A stretch of 64,000 nucleotides of DNA from CAZHFW01 sp964531675 (GCA_964531675.1 CAZHFW010000009.1:1-64000); one strand, 5' to 3'. Numbered from the stretch's first letter, positions 35,488 to 45,072 are shown. Translations and numbers: made by a program. The notes: a model not told the origin generated them from the letters alone.

Positions 35488-35750
35488 CGGGGGCTCCTCC
35501 CGCTCAGAGCCGGCGGACGCGGTCGAAACAGATCGAACCGGAAGCGAAAGACGCCGGCGCCCAGAGCAGGCGACTCATTGAAACCCATCCGGAGGACCCG
35601 GTCAAGAAATCGCAAAGGATCGGCAACCCGAAACGGGGTCGGGAGTATGTAGTTCCTGGGTGAAGCCCGCCCCAGGGACGCGGAAGAGGCGGTCAAGGAA
35701 GGACCAGCCCCCGCCAATCGGTAAACTCGGGGTGACGTTCCGAGCGCCAT

Positions 35751-36767
35751 ATGACCTCATTTCCGACATCCGACGCCCAGGAGCCCGCGGGAGCTTCCCG
35801 ACCGAGCATCTGGGGCGATCCCGACAACCCGCCGCCGTTGCGACGGGTGATCTGGCGCTGGCTCGCCCGCGCCAGCATGGTCGGAGCGATCGTGTCGATC
35901 GTCGTTCACCTGCTCGGGGGAGTGGTCGCGACCCAGATCCTCATCGGAGGCGAACGGCCCGCCGGCCGCGGACTCCCCTCAGGCGGGCCGGTCGAGCTGG
36001 CCATCATGGGGGAGCAGGAGCTCAAGGGCCTGGAGGGCGGTGCGGCGCTCCCGGACTCGCCAAGCCCTGCAGCCGAGATCAGCGCGGGCGAGGCGGAGAA
36101 TCCCTCGCTTCAGCTTCCCTCAGGCGACGCATCCACCGCCGACAGCGAAATGGCCGCCCTCACGCCCGGCGCGGGCAGCGGCGGGGGTGGTGACATCGGC
36201 GAGGGATCCGGTTTCGGCATCGGCGGACCGGGCTCGGGAGGCAGCGGCGGGGGTTCGACCTCGTTCTTCGGCGTCGAGGCCCGCGGCACCCGCTTCCTCT
36301 ATATCGTCGACGTCTCCGGATCCATGGGCGTCGGGGGCAAGATCGAGGCCCTCCGCACCCAGCTCATGCAGTCCATCGAAGCGCTCGGAGAGGGCTCCCA
36401 GTTCTACATCATCCCCTTCTCGCAATGGGCCACTCCGCTGGGAGACAAGAAGGACTGGACGCACGCCAACGACTCGGGCAAGCGCTTTGCGCGCAAGTAC
36501 ATCCCGGCGCTGCGTCCCCTGGACAACACCAATCCGCTCCCGGCGTTCCAGATCGCCTTCTCCACCAGGCCCAGGCCCGACGCGATCTACTTCATGACCG
36601 ACGGTCAGTTCGACGCCAACGTCGCGGACATGGTGGTGGAGTACAACCGGGGGCTGAAGATCCCGGTGCATTGCATCTGCTTTGTGAGCCGGGAGTCGGA
36701 AGCGATGATGCAGCGGATCGCCAAGGAGTCGGGCGGGTCGTACAAGTTCGTCGAGGGACCGTCGTGA
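35751..36767 (+). CDS. VWA-domain membrane-anchored protein
   Basis: The 338-residue protein has a Pro-rich cytosolic N-terminus and one transmembrane helix (about residues 42-64, MVGAIVSIVVHLLGGVVATQ). A low-complexity Gly/Ser/Ala linker follows (about 75-165), then an extracytoplasmic VWA domain. The MIDAS motif DVSGSM is at 187-192 and YFMTDGQFD supplies the later acidic residue, so metal-dependent ligand binding is plausible. It is the first of five genes with 4-bp overlaps and shares a GTGA junction with the next. TAAACT at 35722-35727 could be the -10 box. A MoxR chaperone is encoded 8 kb away. Confidence 0.8.
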   Translation: MTSFPTSDAQEPAGASRPSIWGDPDNPPPLRRVIWRWLARASMVGAIVSIVVHLLGGVVATQILIGGERPAGRGLPSGGPVELAIMGEQELKGLEGGAALPDSPSPAAEISAGEAENPSLQLPSGDASTADSEMAALTPGAGSGGGGDIGEGSGFGIGGPGSGGSGGGSTSFFGVEARGTRFLYIVDVSGSMGVGGKIEALRTQLMQSIEALGEGSQFYIIPFSQWATPLGDKKDWTHANDSGKRFARKYIPALRPLDNTNPLPAFQIAFSTRPRPDAIYFMTDGQFDANVADMVVEYNRGLKIPVHCICFVSRESEAMMQRIAKESGGSYKFVEGPS

Positions 36768-37924
36768 ACGTGGGCCGAAGCGCAAGGATCGCGGCGTGCG
36801 TGGTCATGGCCGGCCTGGCGTCGGCGCGGGATGCGCGCGCGCAGCTGACCCTCCGCGGCTGGGATCGCCCCCTTGAGGCTCCCATCGCCAGCGTCGATGA
36901 GCAGGGCGTGGGCGTGCTCGATGGCGAGAAGATCCATGTGTACTCCTGGGATCGCGTCCAGCAGGCTGCCGACCCGCGCGCGGAGGCGTTTCTTGCAACC
37001 GCGGACACGCTCTGGCGTGCGCGGGCCCGACTGACGCGGGGAGACATCGCGATGGCGGAGCCTGCGCTCGAGCAGGCGTTCCAGACGTACGCCGCCAAAC
37101 GCGGCGCGACCAGCTCGATGATCGCCGAAGCGCTCACCAGGGCCAGGCTCTGGCGCGGCGGCAACGTGAGCGCGGTCGGACCTTGGCTGGTCTTCCTGGC
37201 GTGCGGTTCGACGCCGACGATCATGCGTGATCCGCGGGAAGCGCCGGGGGGATATCAGGAGCTTCCGAGTCTGCCCATCGATCCGGAGACGGGTTTGATT
37301 CCGGAGCTGCCTCCGCTTTGGTCGCGTGGTCCCGCGTCGGCCGCGTTTGCGCGCACGAAGCTGTCGGGATTCCCCGCCGAGCAGAATGGGCCGGATGAGC
37401 TTCGCGCCAGCACGCTCGGCGCGCTGTATCAAGCTGCGGCGGCGTTCGAGAACGATCAGGGCGCGACCATGCCCGTGATTCCGCCCGAGCTCAAGGGTGA
37501 CAAGGCGGTGGGGCTGGTTTCGCTCATCGTTTCGGCGCGGATCAGCGATGATCCGGTGCGGACCGGCGCGCGGCGCGAGTTGGAGCGGGAACTGACGCGT
37601 GTTGCTGCGAAGCCCTGGCTCGAAGCCTGGCTCCGGGTCGCCATCGCGCGGAGCCTGCTCCGGGATCAGACAAGGCAGGCCAAGCTTGAGGCACTGGCTC
37701 AGCTTGCCCATCTGCCCGCGAGGCTCAGCGAGTCGAGCCCCGCGCTGACCGCGATGGCGCTCTCGGAGATGGCGATCGAGCTCAACGAGCTTGGTGAGAC
37801 CGGAGCGGCCCTGGCGATCCGGGATGAACTAGTCGCGTTCGCACCCGACACGCCGGCGCTGGAGCAGGAGCCCATGCGGCGCTGGCCTCGCTCCAAGCCG
37901 ACAGCGCAGGAGGCTGCGCCGTGA
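36764..37924 (+). CDS. Exported protein of unknown function, operon gene 2
   Basis: The 386-residue protein starts at a GTG inside the GTGA overlap with the VWA gene. The N-terminus is a signal peptide (SARIAACVVMAGLASARDARA) cut before QLTLRGWDRPLEAP. The mature part opens with a short beta segment (GVGVLDGEKIHVYSWDRVQQ) and is then mostly Ala/Leu-rich helices (RARLTRGDIAMAEPALEQAF, ELERELTRVAAKPWLEAWLR), resembling tetratricopeptide-type solenoids without a clear consensus. No catalytic motif is visible. The position implies work with the VWA protein and the next three gene products. Confidence 0.6.
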   Translation: MNVGRSARIAACVVMAGLASARDARAQLTLRGWDRPLEAPIASVDEQGVGVLDGEKIHVYSWDRVQQAADPRAEAFLATADTLWRARARLTRGDIAMAEPALEQAFQTYAAKRGATSSMIAEALTRARLWRGGNVSAVGPWLVFLACGSTPTIMRDPREAPGGYQELPSLPIDPETGLIPELPPLWSRGPASAAFARTKLSGFPAEQNGPDELRASTLGALYQAAAAFENDQGATMPVIPPELKGDKAVGLVSLIVSARISDDPVRTGARRELERELTRVAAKPWLEAWLRVAIARSLLRDQTRQAKLEALAQLAHLPARLSESSPALTAMALSEMAIELNELGETGAALAIRDELVAFAPDTPALEQEPMRRWPRSKPTAQEAAP

Positions 37925-40692
37925 GCCGCGTGGATGCGATCCAGTCCGTGACATTGTCAAGGCATCGCACGGCGATCGCGGTGCTGCTCGCGGGCGCGAT
38001 GTTCGGCGCACCGAGCGCCATGGCCCAGGAAGAGTCCGAGCCGAGGCCTGCTTCCAGATCCTCGGAGGCGGTGAAGCTCGACGATTCCGCCGACGCCGCG
38101 GTCGAGGCGTATCTGGAAGCGCACAATCTCCGCTCCGTGCTCGCGGTGCAGCTTCGCGAGCGTTTCGATCGCTCGAACGCGGAGACCAAGAACGAGATCG
38201 TGGAGAAGCTCGGGCGGATCTACGTGCAGCTCCTGAGCGAGACGACCAATCCGGAGGAGCGGCGACTGATCGAGGATCGCAGCCGGGAACTGCTCAGGCT
38301 CGCGCCGGACGCGGAGTCTTTCGAGCTGCGGATCAACCTCGCCAAGGCCACGTACCTGAAGGCGGAGCAACTGGCCGAGAGCGACCGGCTGCGCTTGGCG
38401 ACTCAGGAAGACCGGCAGGAGGCCGAGCGGATCCTCCGGTCGGTGCTCCCCATGTTCCGCGAGATCGGCCTCAAGGTCGCCCAGCGGATCAGCACGCTCG
38501 AGCGGCGCGAGCAGGTGGCCAACGACAGCGAAACCAGAGGGCTGCGCGAGAAGCTCGCCGACGCCAGGCGCGTGCGCTCCCTGGCGATGTACTACGCGGG
38601 CTGGTCGGGGTACTACCTGGCGCTCATGACCGACGACGTCAAGACCGCCAATCAGGCGATGGAAGACTTCGGCTGGCTCCTGAACGCGGGCTCGGGCAAC
38701 AAGGCCAATCTGGAGAAGTTGCAGAGGCCCCTGCTGAAGTACGAGCACATCGCGCGGGCCGCGATGGGTGCGGCGATGTGTGCCGCGGCGGCGGGCGATG
38801 ACGTCTCGGCGGTGCGCTGGCTCGATGCGGTCTCGGAGGCGCCCGATCTTCCGGTCGCGGTGCGCAACCAGCTCTTCACGCGCCGCATCGCGGTGCTGGG
38901 CAAGAGCGAGCGATTCGCGGATCTGGAGCGGGAAGTCCGGGGCGTGCGGGTTGCGATGGAAGACGGATCGGTCAAGCCTCTGGAGGTCAACGACGCGCGA
39001 CTGCTCGCGATCGTCTCGCTGGAGGGCAAGCAGAAGATCGAGCGCCGGGAAAAGGACAAGTCGGCGCACGTTCTGGAGCAGATCGAAGCGCTCACCGCGG
39101 TCGCGTTCAGCGATCTCATCGCGCGGGGCGAAGCGGGGCACGTGCTCGACCTGGTCCGCCGGTACGGATCAGCGCCGATCGGCGACGAGGGTTTCATCGT
39201 CTACTACGTGCGCGGGCTGCAATCCTTCGATCGCGCTCGGGAGGCCCATCGCGCCAGCGGCACGCCCGAGGACGATCCCGCGACCGACCCCAAAGTCGCG
39301 AACATCTATCGCGAGTCCGCCAAGACGCTGCAAGCAGCAGTCGCGTCCCGCGACGCTGGAACGTTCAAAGCCGACTACGCCAGGGCCTGGCTCAAGCTCG
39401 GCTTGTGCTGGTTCTACGCGGGCGACTTCGAGAAGTCCGCGGAGGTCTTCGAGCAGGCGACCAAGGCGGGCCTGAGCGATGAGCAGCGCCGCGAGGCGCT
39501 GTGGTACACGATCGTGGCGCTCGACAAGGCGGTCGAGGCGGGTCTTCCGCGTTCGGCGGACCGCGACCGTTTCTCCGCGCAGTATCTCGACGAGTTCCCG
39601 ACCAGTGATCAGGCGGCACAGCTCCTGCTCCGCAGCAGCGGGCGCAAGCTCGTCGCCAAGGAGGAAGGCATCAAGCGGCTGCTGGCGGTGGAGCCCAACT
39701 CCCCTCTGTACGCCTCCGCCAGGCGTCAGGCCTCGAACATGCTGTTTGATCTCTATCGCGGCGCGCGGGGTCCGGCCCGCACCGCGGCGGCGGCACGCTT
39801 CGTGGAGATCGCGATCCGCGTGTTCGACACCGACGCGCAGCTCGCCCTGGGCGATGAAACTCCCGCGGCCCGGCAGGCTGCATCGACCGCGGTGCAACGC
39901 GCCAGGCAGCTCGCAGATGCGCTGCTCGCGCTCGAACCGCCGGACGTGAAGCGGGCCGAGTCGGTCCTCACGACGCTCGACGACATCTCCGCAAGGCGAT
40001 CGCTCGACATTTCGGCGCTGGCGGAGGAACTCGCGTACCGGCGCATGCAGATGGCGCTTGCTTCCAACAACCAGCCCGAGGCGGATCGGCAGGCGGGTGT
40101 GCTCCGCAAGGGCGCCGGTCCGTTTGCACAAGCGGCGGAAGTGCTGCTGTACGAGCGGGCGAGGGACCAGCTGACGCGTGAGCCTGAGAATGTGGGGCTG
40201 GCCCGCGAAGTGGTGAGGGCGGGCGCACGCGTGCTGAGCCGGATTCGTGAGACGAATCGTGCTGCTGCGGACAACATGCGCAACGCGATCGCGGAGGCGG
40301 CGACGAAGGTCTACCAGCTCGAGCGCGACGCATCGATGCTCGAACTGGCCCTCAAGATGGACCGCGAACTCGTGGACGGCGGGATCAACGCCGCTCCGAT
40401 TCTGCGCCGGCTTGCGCTGAATCTGGAGAGCACCGGTCAGGATCAGAACGCGTTTGATACCTGGATTTCGCTGCTGAACACCCTTGATCCGACGACTCCG
40501 GATTGGCTGGAGGTGCGTTATCTCTCGCTGGTCGCGCAGTCCAGGTTTGACGCGATGTCCGCTTCGCGCACGCTGCGCGACTACAAGCTGCTGCATCCGG
40601 ATTTTGGCCCCGAGCCCTGGGGCGACAAGCTCCGCGAGCTTGAAGCCAGGCTGCCCGCTCCGACGGCGACGCCCGCGGGGGGTGGCCGATGA
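37921..40692 (+). CDS. Large exported TPR-like solenoid protein, operon gene 3
   Basis: The 923-residue protein starts at GTG (GTGA overlap). A signal peptide (AIAVLLAGAMFGAPSAMA) precedes an acidic helical chain. TPR-like hairpins are visible (ARAWLKLGLCWFYAGDFEKS, AEVFEQATKAGLSDEQRREA, LEKLQRPLLKYEHIARAAMG), and the end is a Pro/Ala tail. All-helical structure throughout and lack of catalytic motifs suggest a periplasmic scaffold. It overlaps the next gene by 4 bp (ATGA). Confidence 0.6.
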   Translation: MSRVDAIQSVTLSRHRTAIAVLLAGAMFGAPSAMAQEESEPRPASRSSEAVKLDDSADAAVEAYLEAHNLRSVLAVQLRERFDRSNAETKNEIVEKLGRIYVQLLSETTNPEERRLIEDRSRELLRLAPDAESFELRINLAKATYLKAEQLAESDRLRLATQEDRQEAERILRSVLPMFREIGLKVAQRISTLERREQVANDSETRGLREKLADARRVRSLAMYYAGWSGYYLALMTDDVKTANQAMEDFGWLLNAGSGNKANLEKLQRPLLKYEHIARAAMGAAMCAAAAGDDVSAVRWLDAVSEAPDLPVAVRNQLFTRRIAVLGKSERFADLEREVRGVRVAMEDGSVKPLEVNDARLLAIVSLEGKQKIERREKDKSAHVLEQIEALTAVAFSDLIARGEAGHVLDLVRRYGSAPIGDEGFIVYYVRGLQSFDRAREAHRASGTPEDDPATDPKVANIYRESAKTLQAAVASRDAGTFKADYARAWLKLGLCWFYAGDFEKSAEVFEQATKAGLSDEQRREALWYTIVALDKAVEAGLPRSADRDRFSAQYLDEFPTSDQAAQLLLRSSGRKLVAKEEGIKRLLAVEPNSPLYASARRQASNMLFDLYRGARGPARTAAAARFVEIAIRVFDTDAQLALGDETPAARQAASTAVQRARQLADALLALEPPDVKRAESVLTTLDDISARRSLDISALAEELAYRRMQMALASNNQPEADRQAGVLRKGAGPFAQAAEVLLYERARDQLTREPENVGLAREVVRAGARVLSRIRETNRAAADNMRNAIAEAATKVYQLERDASMLELALKMDRELVDGGINAAPILRRLALNLESTGQDQNAFDTWISLLNTLDPTTPDWLEVRYLSLVAQSRFDAMSASRTLRDYKLLHPDFGPEPWGDKLRELEARLPAPTATPAGGGR

Positions 40693-43568
40693 GCAGCAGC
40701 AACGGAGTTGGCGACGCGCTCGCCAGATTCTTCGGCGTTCCCGCGGGCGCGGACGATGCGGCCTTGCTCGGGCTTCCCGGTCCTGGTCAGGGACCGACCG
40801 CGATTCTCAACGCGCTGAATGATCGCCTTGGAACGCTGGACTCCCATGAGGAAGGCCGGTCGAGCCAGGCGGATCTGGCCCGCGAGAGGCTTCATGCTGC
40901 AGCCGCGGCGCTCCTGGCCAAGGAGTGGGCGACGCCCGCGGACAAGCGCGTCGAGCCCGAAGCACCGACGGAGCATGAGGCGAGGGTCGCGCACGCCGAG
41001 GCGCAGCTCATCCGCGACGCGAGGTTGACGCTCGCGCAGTTTGGCGGTTGGAACCGCACGTCGATGCGGATGCTCGTGCACCTGGCGCAGAGCCGGGGCG
41101 TGGACGTGTCCAAGGTGCCTTTGCTGGTCTCGGAGGCTGCCAGGCTCGGCGTGGCGCGTGCGCCGGAGGAAGCGGCCAAGCCTGCCAGCGCGGCTGGACG
41201 CCAAGCGAGCCCGAGGCCCGCGGCAGCGGTCGCCCCAACGTCCGCACTGACTCAAGGGCCGGCTTCGGGCCAGTCGCCTGCGTCGCCAATCGCGAAGAGT
41301 CCCACGGCCGGGCTGGCTGCTCAGATCCCGCCTTCGCCCAGGCCCGGCGCTTCGATCTTTGAGCCCAAGGCTGGTGAGGACGAGCTTCAGGAACATCACG
41401 ATCCCAGCACGCGGATCGTGAAGGTCACGCTTCTGGTCATGGGCGGCGTGCTGGCCCTGCTGCTCGCGGCGGGCGTCGTGATCACGCTGATCATTTCCTC
41501 GTCGTCCAAGTCTGCAAACGCACCGGCCGAGGTTGCGGGTGGTGAGGCGACGCCGGCGCCTGTGCCCGCGCCCACGCCGGTTGAGAAGCCAAAGCCCAGG
41601 TTGCCCGCGGCCAGCGAGCTGGCGCAGGGGGATCCCGGCGCCATCATTCGGGCGCTGGCGGCTGCGGTGGAGGCGCTGGATCTGGACGCGAACGTGGCCC
41701 AGGAGAGCTTTGCGGAGGCGGCGCGGGGAGCGGCCCGCGCCTGGCCTCGCATGGCGCCGGATCAGATCGCGGCGATGCAGGAACAGGTCGTGGAGTTCGT
41801 CTACCGCTCGTCGAGTGCGGGAGACGCGTCCGCGGGCGCGGTGCGGGCTGCGCTCGAGGGGCTGGATCAGCTTGCGGTCGGCGCGAATGTCGCACCCGAA
41901 CGCGTGGCTCCGGCGCTCTTCTCCGCGGGCATCGCGGCCCGGCTGTTGGCTGAACGGGATCTGCCTGGCGGCGCGTCGGCGGAGCTTCGGGCGCAGCTTC
42001 CCATCGGGACTGCGGTCTCGCTTTCGGCGGGATCGTTCATCTCCGGGGCGCTGGCGGGCGCGAACGGGATGGCGAATCAGCTCGCGGTCCGCACGCCTCT
42101 GAACGAAGCGGCCTGGAAAGCATGGGATAACGCGCTGGGATCCCTGGCGGGCGCCGAGGAGGCGGTCGCGGCACGCGTGCACCTGCTCGCGCTGGACGCG
42201 ATTCTCGCGGCGCCGCCCGCGGTGACGAACGATTCCTCGGCCAAGGCGGTCATCGCGATTCTGGTCAAATCGATTCAGTGGCGTGACACCGACGAATCGC
42301 GGCGCTGGCTCGTGCGCTGGCTTGATTCTTCCAAGGCGTCCTCGGCGGGGCTGTCGCTCGTGATGGATGCGTTGATCGAGCAGTCGAGCGCGCCCGGGAT
42401 CGATGTGACGATGAGGCTCGCGATGGCGGCCTCGCCCGGACAGCGTGCGGAGCTTCGCGGGCGGATCGCCAAGGCGTGGGGGATCGCGGAGGCTGCGGAC
42501 CAGAGCGAGACCGCCAAGGCGTGGGCGGAAGCGACGACGCGCGTGCTGGGTGTGACGGAGGAGACCCCGCTCAAGAAGCTGGCGCATGCGCTGACGATGT
42601 GCAGGCTCTCGGAGGCCGCGGAGCTTCTGGCGTCGGGCGACGCCACCGCCGCTGCGACGGTGCTCGGAGATCTTGAAGGCCCCGCGGCTGCGGCGCTGGC
42701 GACGAAGGTGAAGGCGGGCGGGGACGAAGCACCGGCGATGGAGGAGTGGCTCACGCGGTACGCGGCCGCGGAGAAGAACGCGCCGCAGCGTCTCACGCTG
42801 CTGGCCGAGGTGAAGGGCGATCGCCTTCCCGCGGCGGTCGTCGAGACGGTCTTGCTCGAAGCCCTGCGCAGTCCGACGCTTTCGGTGCGGGATGCTGCTC
42901 GCGAGATCATCCGGGGCCGGATCATCACGCCCGAGGTGGCGATGGCGCTGCTCGAGCAGTTGCCTCTGATGCCCCGCACGCGCGACAATGCGGAGCTGGT
43001 GGCGCTGGCGGTGACGGATCGCTTGCCGCCGGTGCGGGATCCGGGTTGGCGGGCTGCGGCCCGGCGTGCGCTGGTGTCTCGCCTGCTTGATCTGTTGACC
43101 ACCGATGAATCCTCGCTGGCGGCGGAAGCGATGGCCCAGGCCATGGCAATCTCGTATCAGGCTCGCGTGGATGGTGTTCTGCCGCCCGAGAACAGCACGG
43201 GACCCATGCGATCGCTCCCGGATCTCGCGACGGCGCTGCGTCAGCGCTGGCGTGATCGTGCGATCGCGACCGCGGCGGGCGGGCCTCAGCCCGCGATGAT
43301 CGCGGAACTGGATTCGAAGTACGAGTCCCGTCGCCTGTTGGCCAAGGGGATCGTGCAGGCGTTTGTTGCGGACCAGTGCAGTGCTGCGGAGATGATGGGC
43401 GCGACCCTGCGTGCCGAGGAGCCCGGGATCGCGACCGAGGTCGATCAGATCCTCGCGGAGCTGGCGGATCGCAGGCGTCAGGGGCGCAGCGCCTTTGAGC
43501 AGATCGAGGCCAGCGAGATCGCGATGCTGAAGCTCTGGACGCTCAAGCTCAAGGGAGGCGCAGCATGA
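40689..43568 (+). CDS. Single-pass membrane protein with J-like N-terminus and helical ectodomain, operon gene 4
   Basis: The 959-residue protein begins ALARFFGVPAGADDAALLGL and RERLHAAAAALLAKEW, a short helical module that recalls J-like domains of planctomycete proteins. A Pro/Ala linker (about 150-230) and one transmembrane helix (VTLLVMGGVLALLLAAGVVI, about 241-262) follow, then about 690 extracytoplasmic residues of Ala-rich helices without a known family. The topology suggests a link between the cytoplasm and the exported partners. Start and stop both overlap the neighbouring genes by 4 bp. Confidence 0.6.
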   Translation: MSSSNGVGDALARFFGVPAGADDAALLGLPGPGQGPTAILNALNDRLGTLDSHEEGRSSQADLARERLHAAAAALLAKEWATPADKRVEPEAPTEHEARVAHAEAQLIRDARLTLAQFGGWNRTSMRMLVHLAQSRGVDVSKVPLLVSEAARLGVARAPEEAAKPASAAGRQASPRPAAAVAPTSALTQGPASGQSPASPIAKSPTAGLAAQIPPSPRPGASIFEPKAGEDELQEHHDPSTRIVKVTLLVMGGVLALLLAAGVVITLIISSSSKSANAPAEVAGGEATPAPVPAPTPVEKPKPRLPAASELAQGDPGAIIRALAAAVEALDLDANVAQESFAEAARGAARAWPRMAPDQIAAMQEQVVEFVYRSSSAGDASAGAVRAALEGLDQLAVGANVAPERVAPALFSAGIAARLLAERDLPGGASAELRAQLPIGTAVSLSAGSFISGALAGANGMANQLAVRTPLNEAAWKAWDNALGSLAGAEEAVAARVHLLALDAILAAPPAVTNDSSAKAVIAILVKSIQWRDTDESRRWLVRWLDSSKASSAGLSLVMDALIEQSSAPGIDVTMRLAMAASPGQRAELRGRIAKAWGIAEAADQSETAKAWAEATTRVLGVTEETPLKKLAHALTMCRLSEAAELLASGDATAAATVLGDLEGPAAAALATKVKAGGDEAPAMEEWLTRYAAAEKNAPQRLTLLAEVKGDRLPAAVVETVLLEALRSPTLSVRDAAREIIRGRIITPEVAMALLEQLPLMPRTRDNAELVALAVTDRLPPVRDPGWRAAARRALVSRLLDLLTTDESSLAAEAMAQAMAISYQARVDGVLPPENSTGPMRSLPDLATALRQRWRDRAIATAAGGPQPAMIAELDSKYESRRLLAKGIVQAFVADQCSAAEMMGATLRAEEPGIATEVDQILAELADRRRQGRSAFEQIEASEIAMLKLWTLKLKGGAA

Positions 43569-44548
43569 TGCGTTCCGTGCTGGCTCTGCCTTTGTCGCTG
43601 ATGCTCGCGCTGCTCGCAAGCGTGACATCGTTCGCGCACGCACAGGACGGTGCTCCGGTGTCCAAGCCTTCGGTCCCTCCGCTGGCCGGGGGCTCGGAGC
43701 CGCGGACGGAGCAGAACGCGACGCCCGCACCAGGGGCGGTTCAGACGCCCCTCGCGGTTTTCTGGGAAAGCAGGCTGGCGGCGCTCACGCCTTCGGATCC
43801 GGAGGCGTATTTCAGGCTCGGTGAGGATGTCGCGGCCAAGGCGAGTCAGCCCGCGGATGTGAAGCTTGCCCGCGAGCTCTTTGTGCTCGCGTACGAACTG
43901 GACCGCAAGACCGGCGGTCGCAAGGGGCTCATGGGAGCGGCGTGCGTCGCGCTGGCGGACATTGCTCCCTTGCGGGCGGATCGACGCTGGCTGTGGGCGA
44001 TCGCGGGGGCGGTGGATCCGCGCTATGCGACCAAGTCGGCGGATGTGCGGGCCGCTTCCAGGCCGGGAGCGAGCGATGCACTCGCGGCGGCCACCGTGAT
44101 CGGGCAGGTGCGGGCGGGCGATGGCGGCGCGGCGCGGCAGGGGCTCTCAAACCCCGCGGTGCTCGAAGCGCTGCGCCCGTACGACGCGCAGATCTTCGGC
44201 AATGGAGCCGGAATCGAGAAGCTCCAGAAGCTGGCCGAGAAGTCGCCTTGTCCGGAGTGTCGCAACGCCCGCGTGATCAAGGTGCCTGGCTCCAATCCGC
44301 CCAAGTACCGCGTGTGCAGCACGTGCGAGGGCAATCCGGGCCCCAAGCTCTCAAGGGACGAGCTGATCGCGACGCTGCGCGTGGAATCGTGGATTCTGGA
44401 TGGTCAGCAGCGCACATGGGCCGCCCAGGTGGCGGCGGACGAGGGCGCACCGCTGCACGATCCGGATCCCGCGGAGCTGGCTCCGACCTACGGCGTGGAT
44501 CCGGCCAATGCGTTCTGGAGAAACGGCCGTTGGTCGCCTGCGGGCTGA
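43565..44548 (+). CDS. Exported protein with zinc-ribbon-like Cys pairs, operon gene 5
   Basis: The 327-residue protein has a signal peptide (LALPLSLMLALLASVTSFAHA), a Pro-rich spacer, a helical middle and two CxxC pairs (CPECRNARVIK and VCSTCEGNPGP, about residues 228-260). These resemble a DnaJ-type or rubredoxin-like knuckle, which is unusual on an exported protein. It is the last gene of the five-gene set; 89 bp follow before the tRNA-binding protein gene. Function unknown. Confidence 0.6.
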   Translation: MMRSVLALPLSLMLALLASVTSFAHAQDGAPVSKPSVPPLAGGSEPRTEQNATPAPGAVQTPLAVFWESRLAALTPSDPEAYFRLGEDVAAKASQPADVKLARELFVLAYELDRKTGGRKGLMGAACVALADIAPLRADRRWLWAIAGAVDPRYATKSADVRAASRPGASDALAAATVIGQVRAGDGGAARQGLSNPAVLEALRPYDAQIFGNGAGIEKLQKLAEKSPCPECRNARVIKVPGSNPPKYRVCSTCEGNPGPKLSRDELIATLRVESWILDGQQRTWAAQVAADEGAPLHDPDPAELAPTYGVDPANAFWRNGRWSPAG

Positions 44549-44584
44549 GCGATTCGGGTGGGCGATTCGGGCCTCCATCCGGAC

Positions 44585-44590
44585 TACAGT
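44585..44590 (+). promoter_or_regulatory. -10-like box before tRNA-binding protein gene
   Basis: TACAGT lies about 47 bp before the ATG at 44638, leaving room for a leader with GAGGAGA. It belongs to the recurrent TA-AGT type seen in this window. No -35 hexamer was recognised. Confidence 0.35.
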
Positions 44591-44637
44591 GGCCCGTTCC
44601 CGCGCCGGGCCTGGCGGCGGGACCTGAGGAGATTGTG

Positions 44638-45072
44638 ATGTCGACCCCCGCCAACGCTGCCAATCCTGCCACTCCCGCAACCCCTGCTCCAGCCGCTGCA
44701 GCTCCCGCGCCGGGCCAGCCCAAGCCTCAGATCACGTTCGACGACTTCGCGAAGGTCGATCTCCGCGTGGCCAAGATCCTCCAGGCCGAGAATCACCCCG
44801 GGGCCGACAAGCTCTTCAAGCTCCAGCTCGATGATGGTTCGGGCACGCCTCGCCAGATCTGTGCGGGCATCCGCGGCGCGTACACCGCCGAGCAGCTCGT
44901 CGGCCGCAGCATCATCATCGTCGCGAACCTGGCGCCGCGCATGCTGCGTGGCGAGGAGTCGCGCGGCATGCTTCTGGCCGCCAGCGACGCCCCCAAGGAC
45001 GCCGGCGCGGTGCGCCGCGTCGTGCTGCTCACGCCCGAGGCGGACATTCCCCCAGGCTCCGTGGTTTCCTGA
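44638..45072 (+). CDS. Stand-alone tRNA-binding domain protein (MetG C-terminal/CsaA-like)
   Basis: The 144-residue protein has a low-complexity Ala/Pro/Thr N-terminus (about 30 residues). An OB-fold tRNA-binding domain follows: ITFDDFAKVDLRVAKILQAE, HPGADKLFKLQLDDGSG, ICAGIRGAYTAEQLVGR and NLAPRMLRGEESRGMLLAAS. This matches the C-terminal dimerisation/tRNA-binding domain of methionyl-tRNA synthetase, present here as a free protein. It may serve as a MetRS beta subunit or a CsaA-like chaperone; the Pro/Ala start resembles a linker left after gene splitting. The ATG follows GAGGAGA. Confidence 0.85.
   Translation: MSTPANAANPATPATPAPAAAAPAPGQPKPQITFDDFAKVDLRVAKILQAENHPGADKLFKLQLDDGSGTPRQICAGIRGAYTAEQLVGRSIIIVANLAPRMLRGEESRGMLLAASDAPKDAGAVRRVVLLTPEADIPPGSVVS

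Noticed and set aside
35484..35750. 88-codon minus-strand frame between pyrH and the VWA gene
   Set aside because: No ribosome-binding site, no family pattern, and it occupies what looks like the promoter region of both genes.
40581..43730. 1049-codon minus-strand open frame opposite operon genes 3 and 4
   Set aside because: Arg-rich, no recognisable domain, and covered by tightly overlapping plus-strand genes with signal peptide and transmembrane features.
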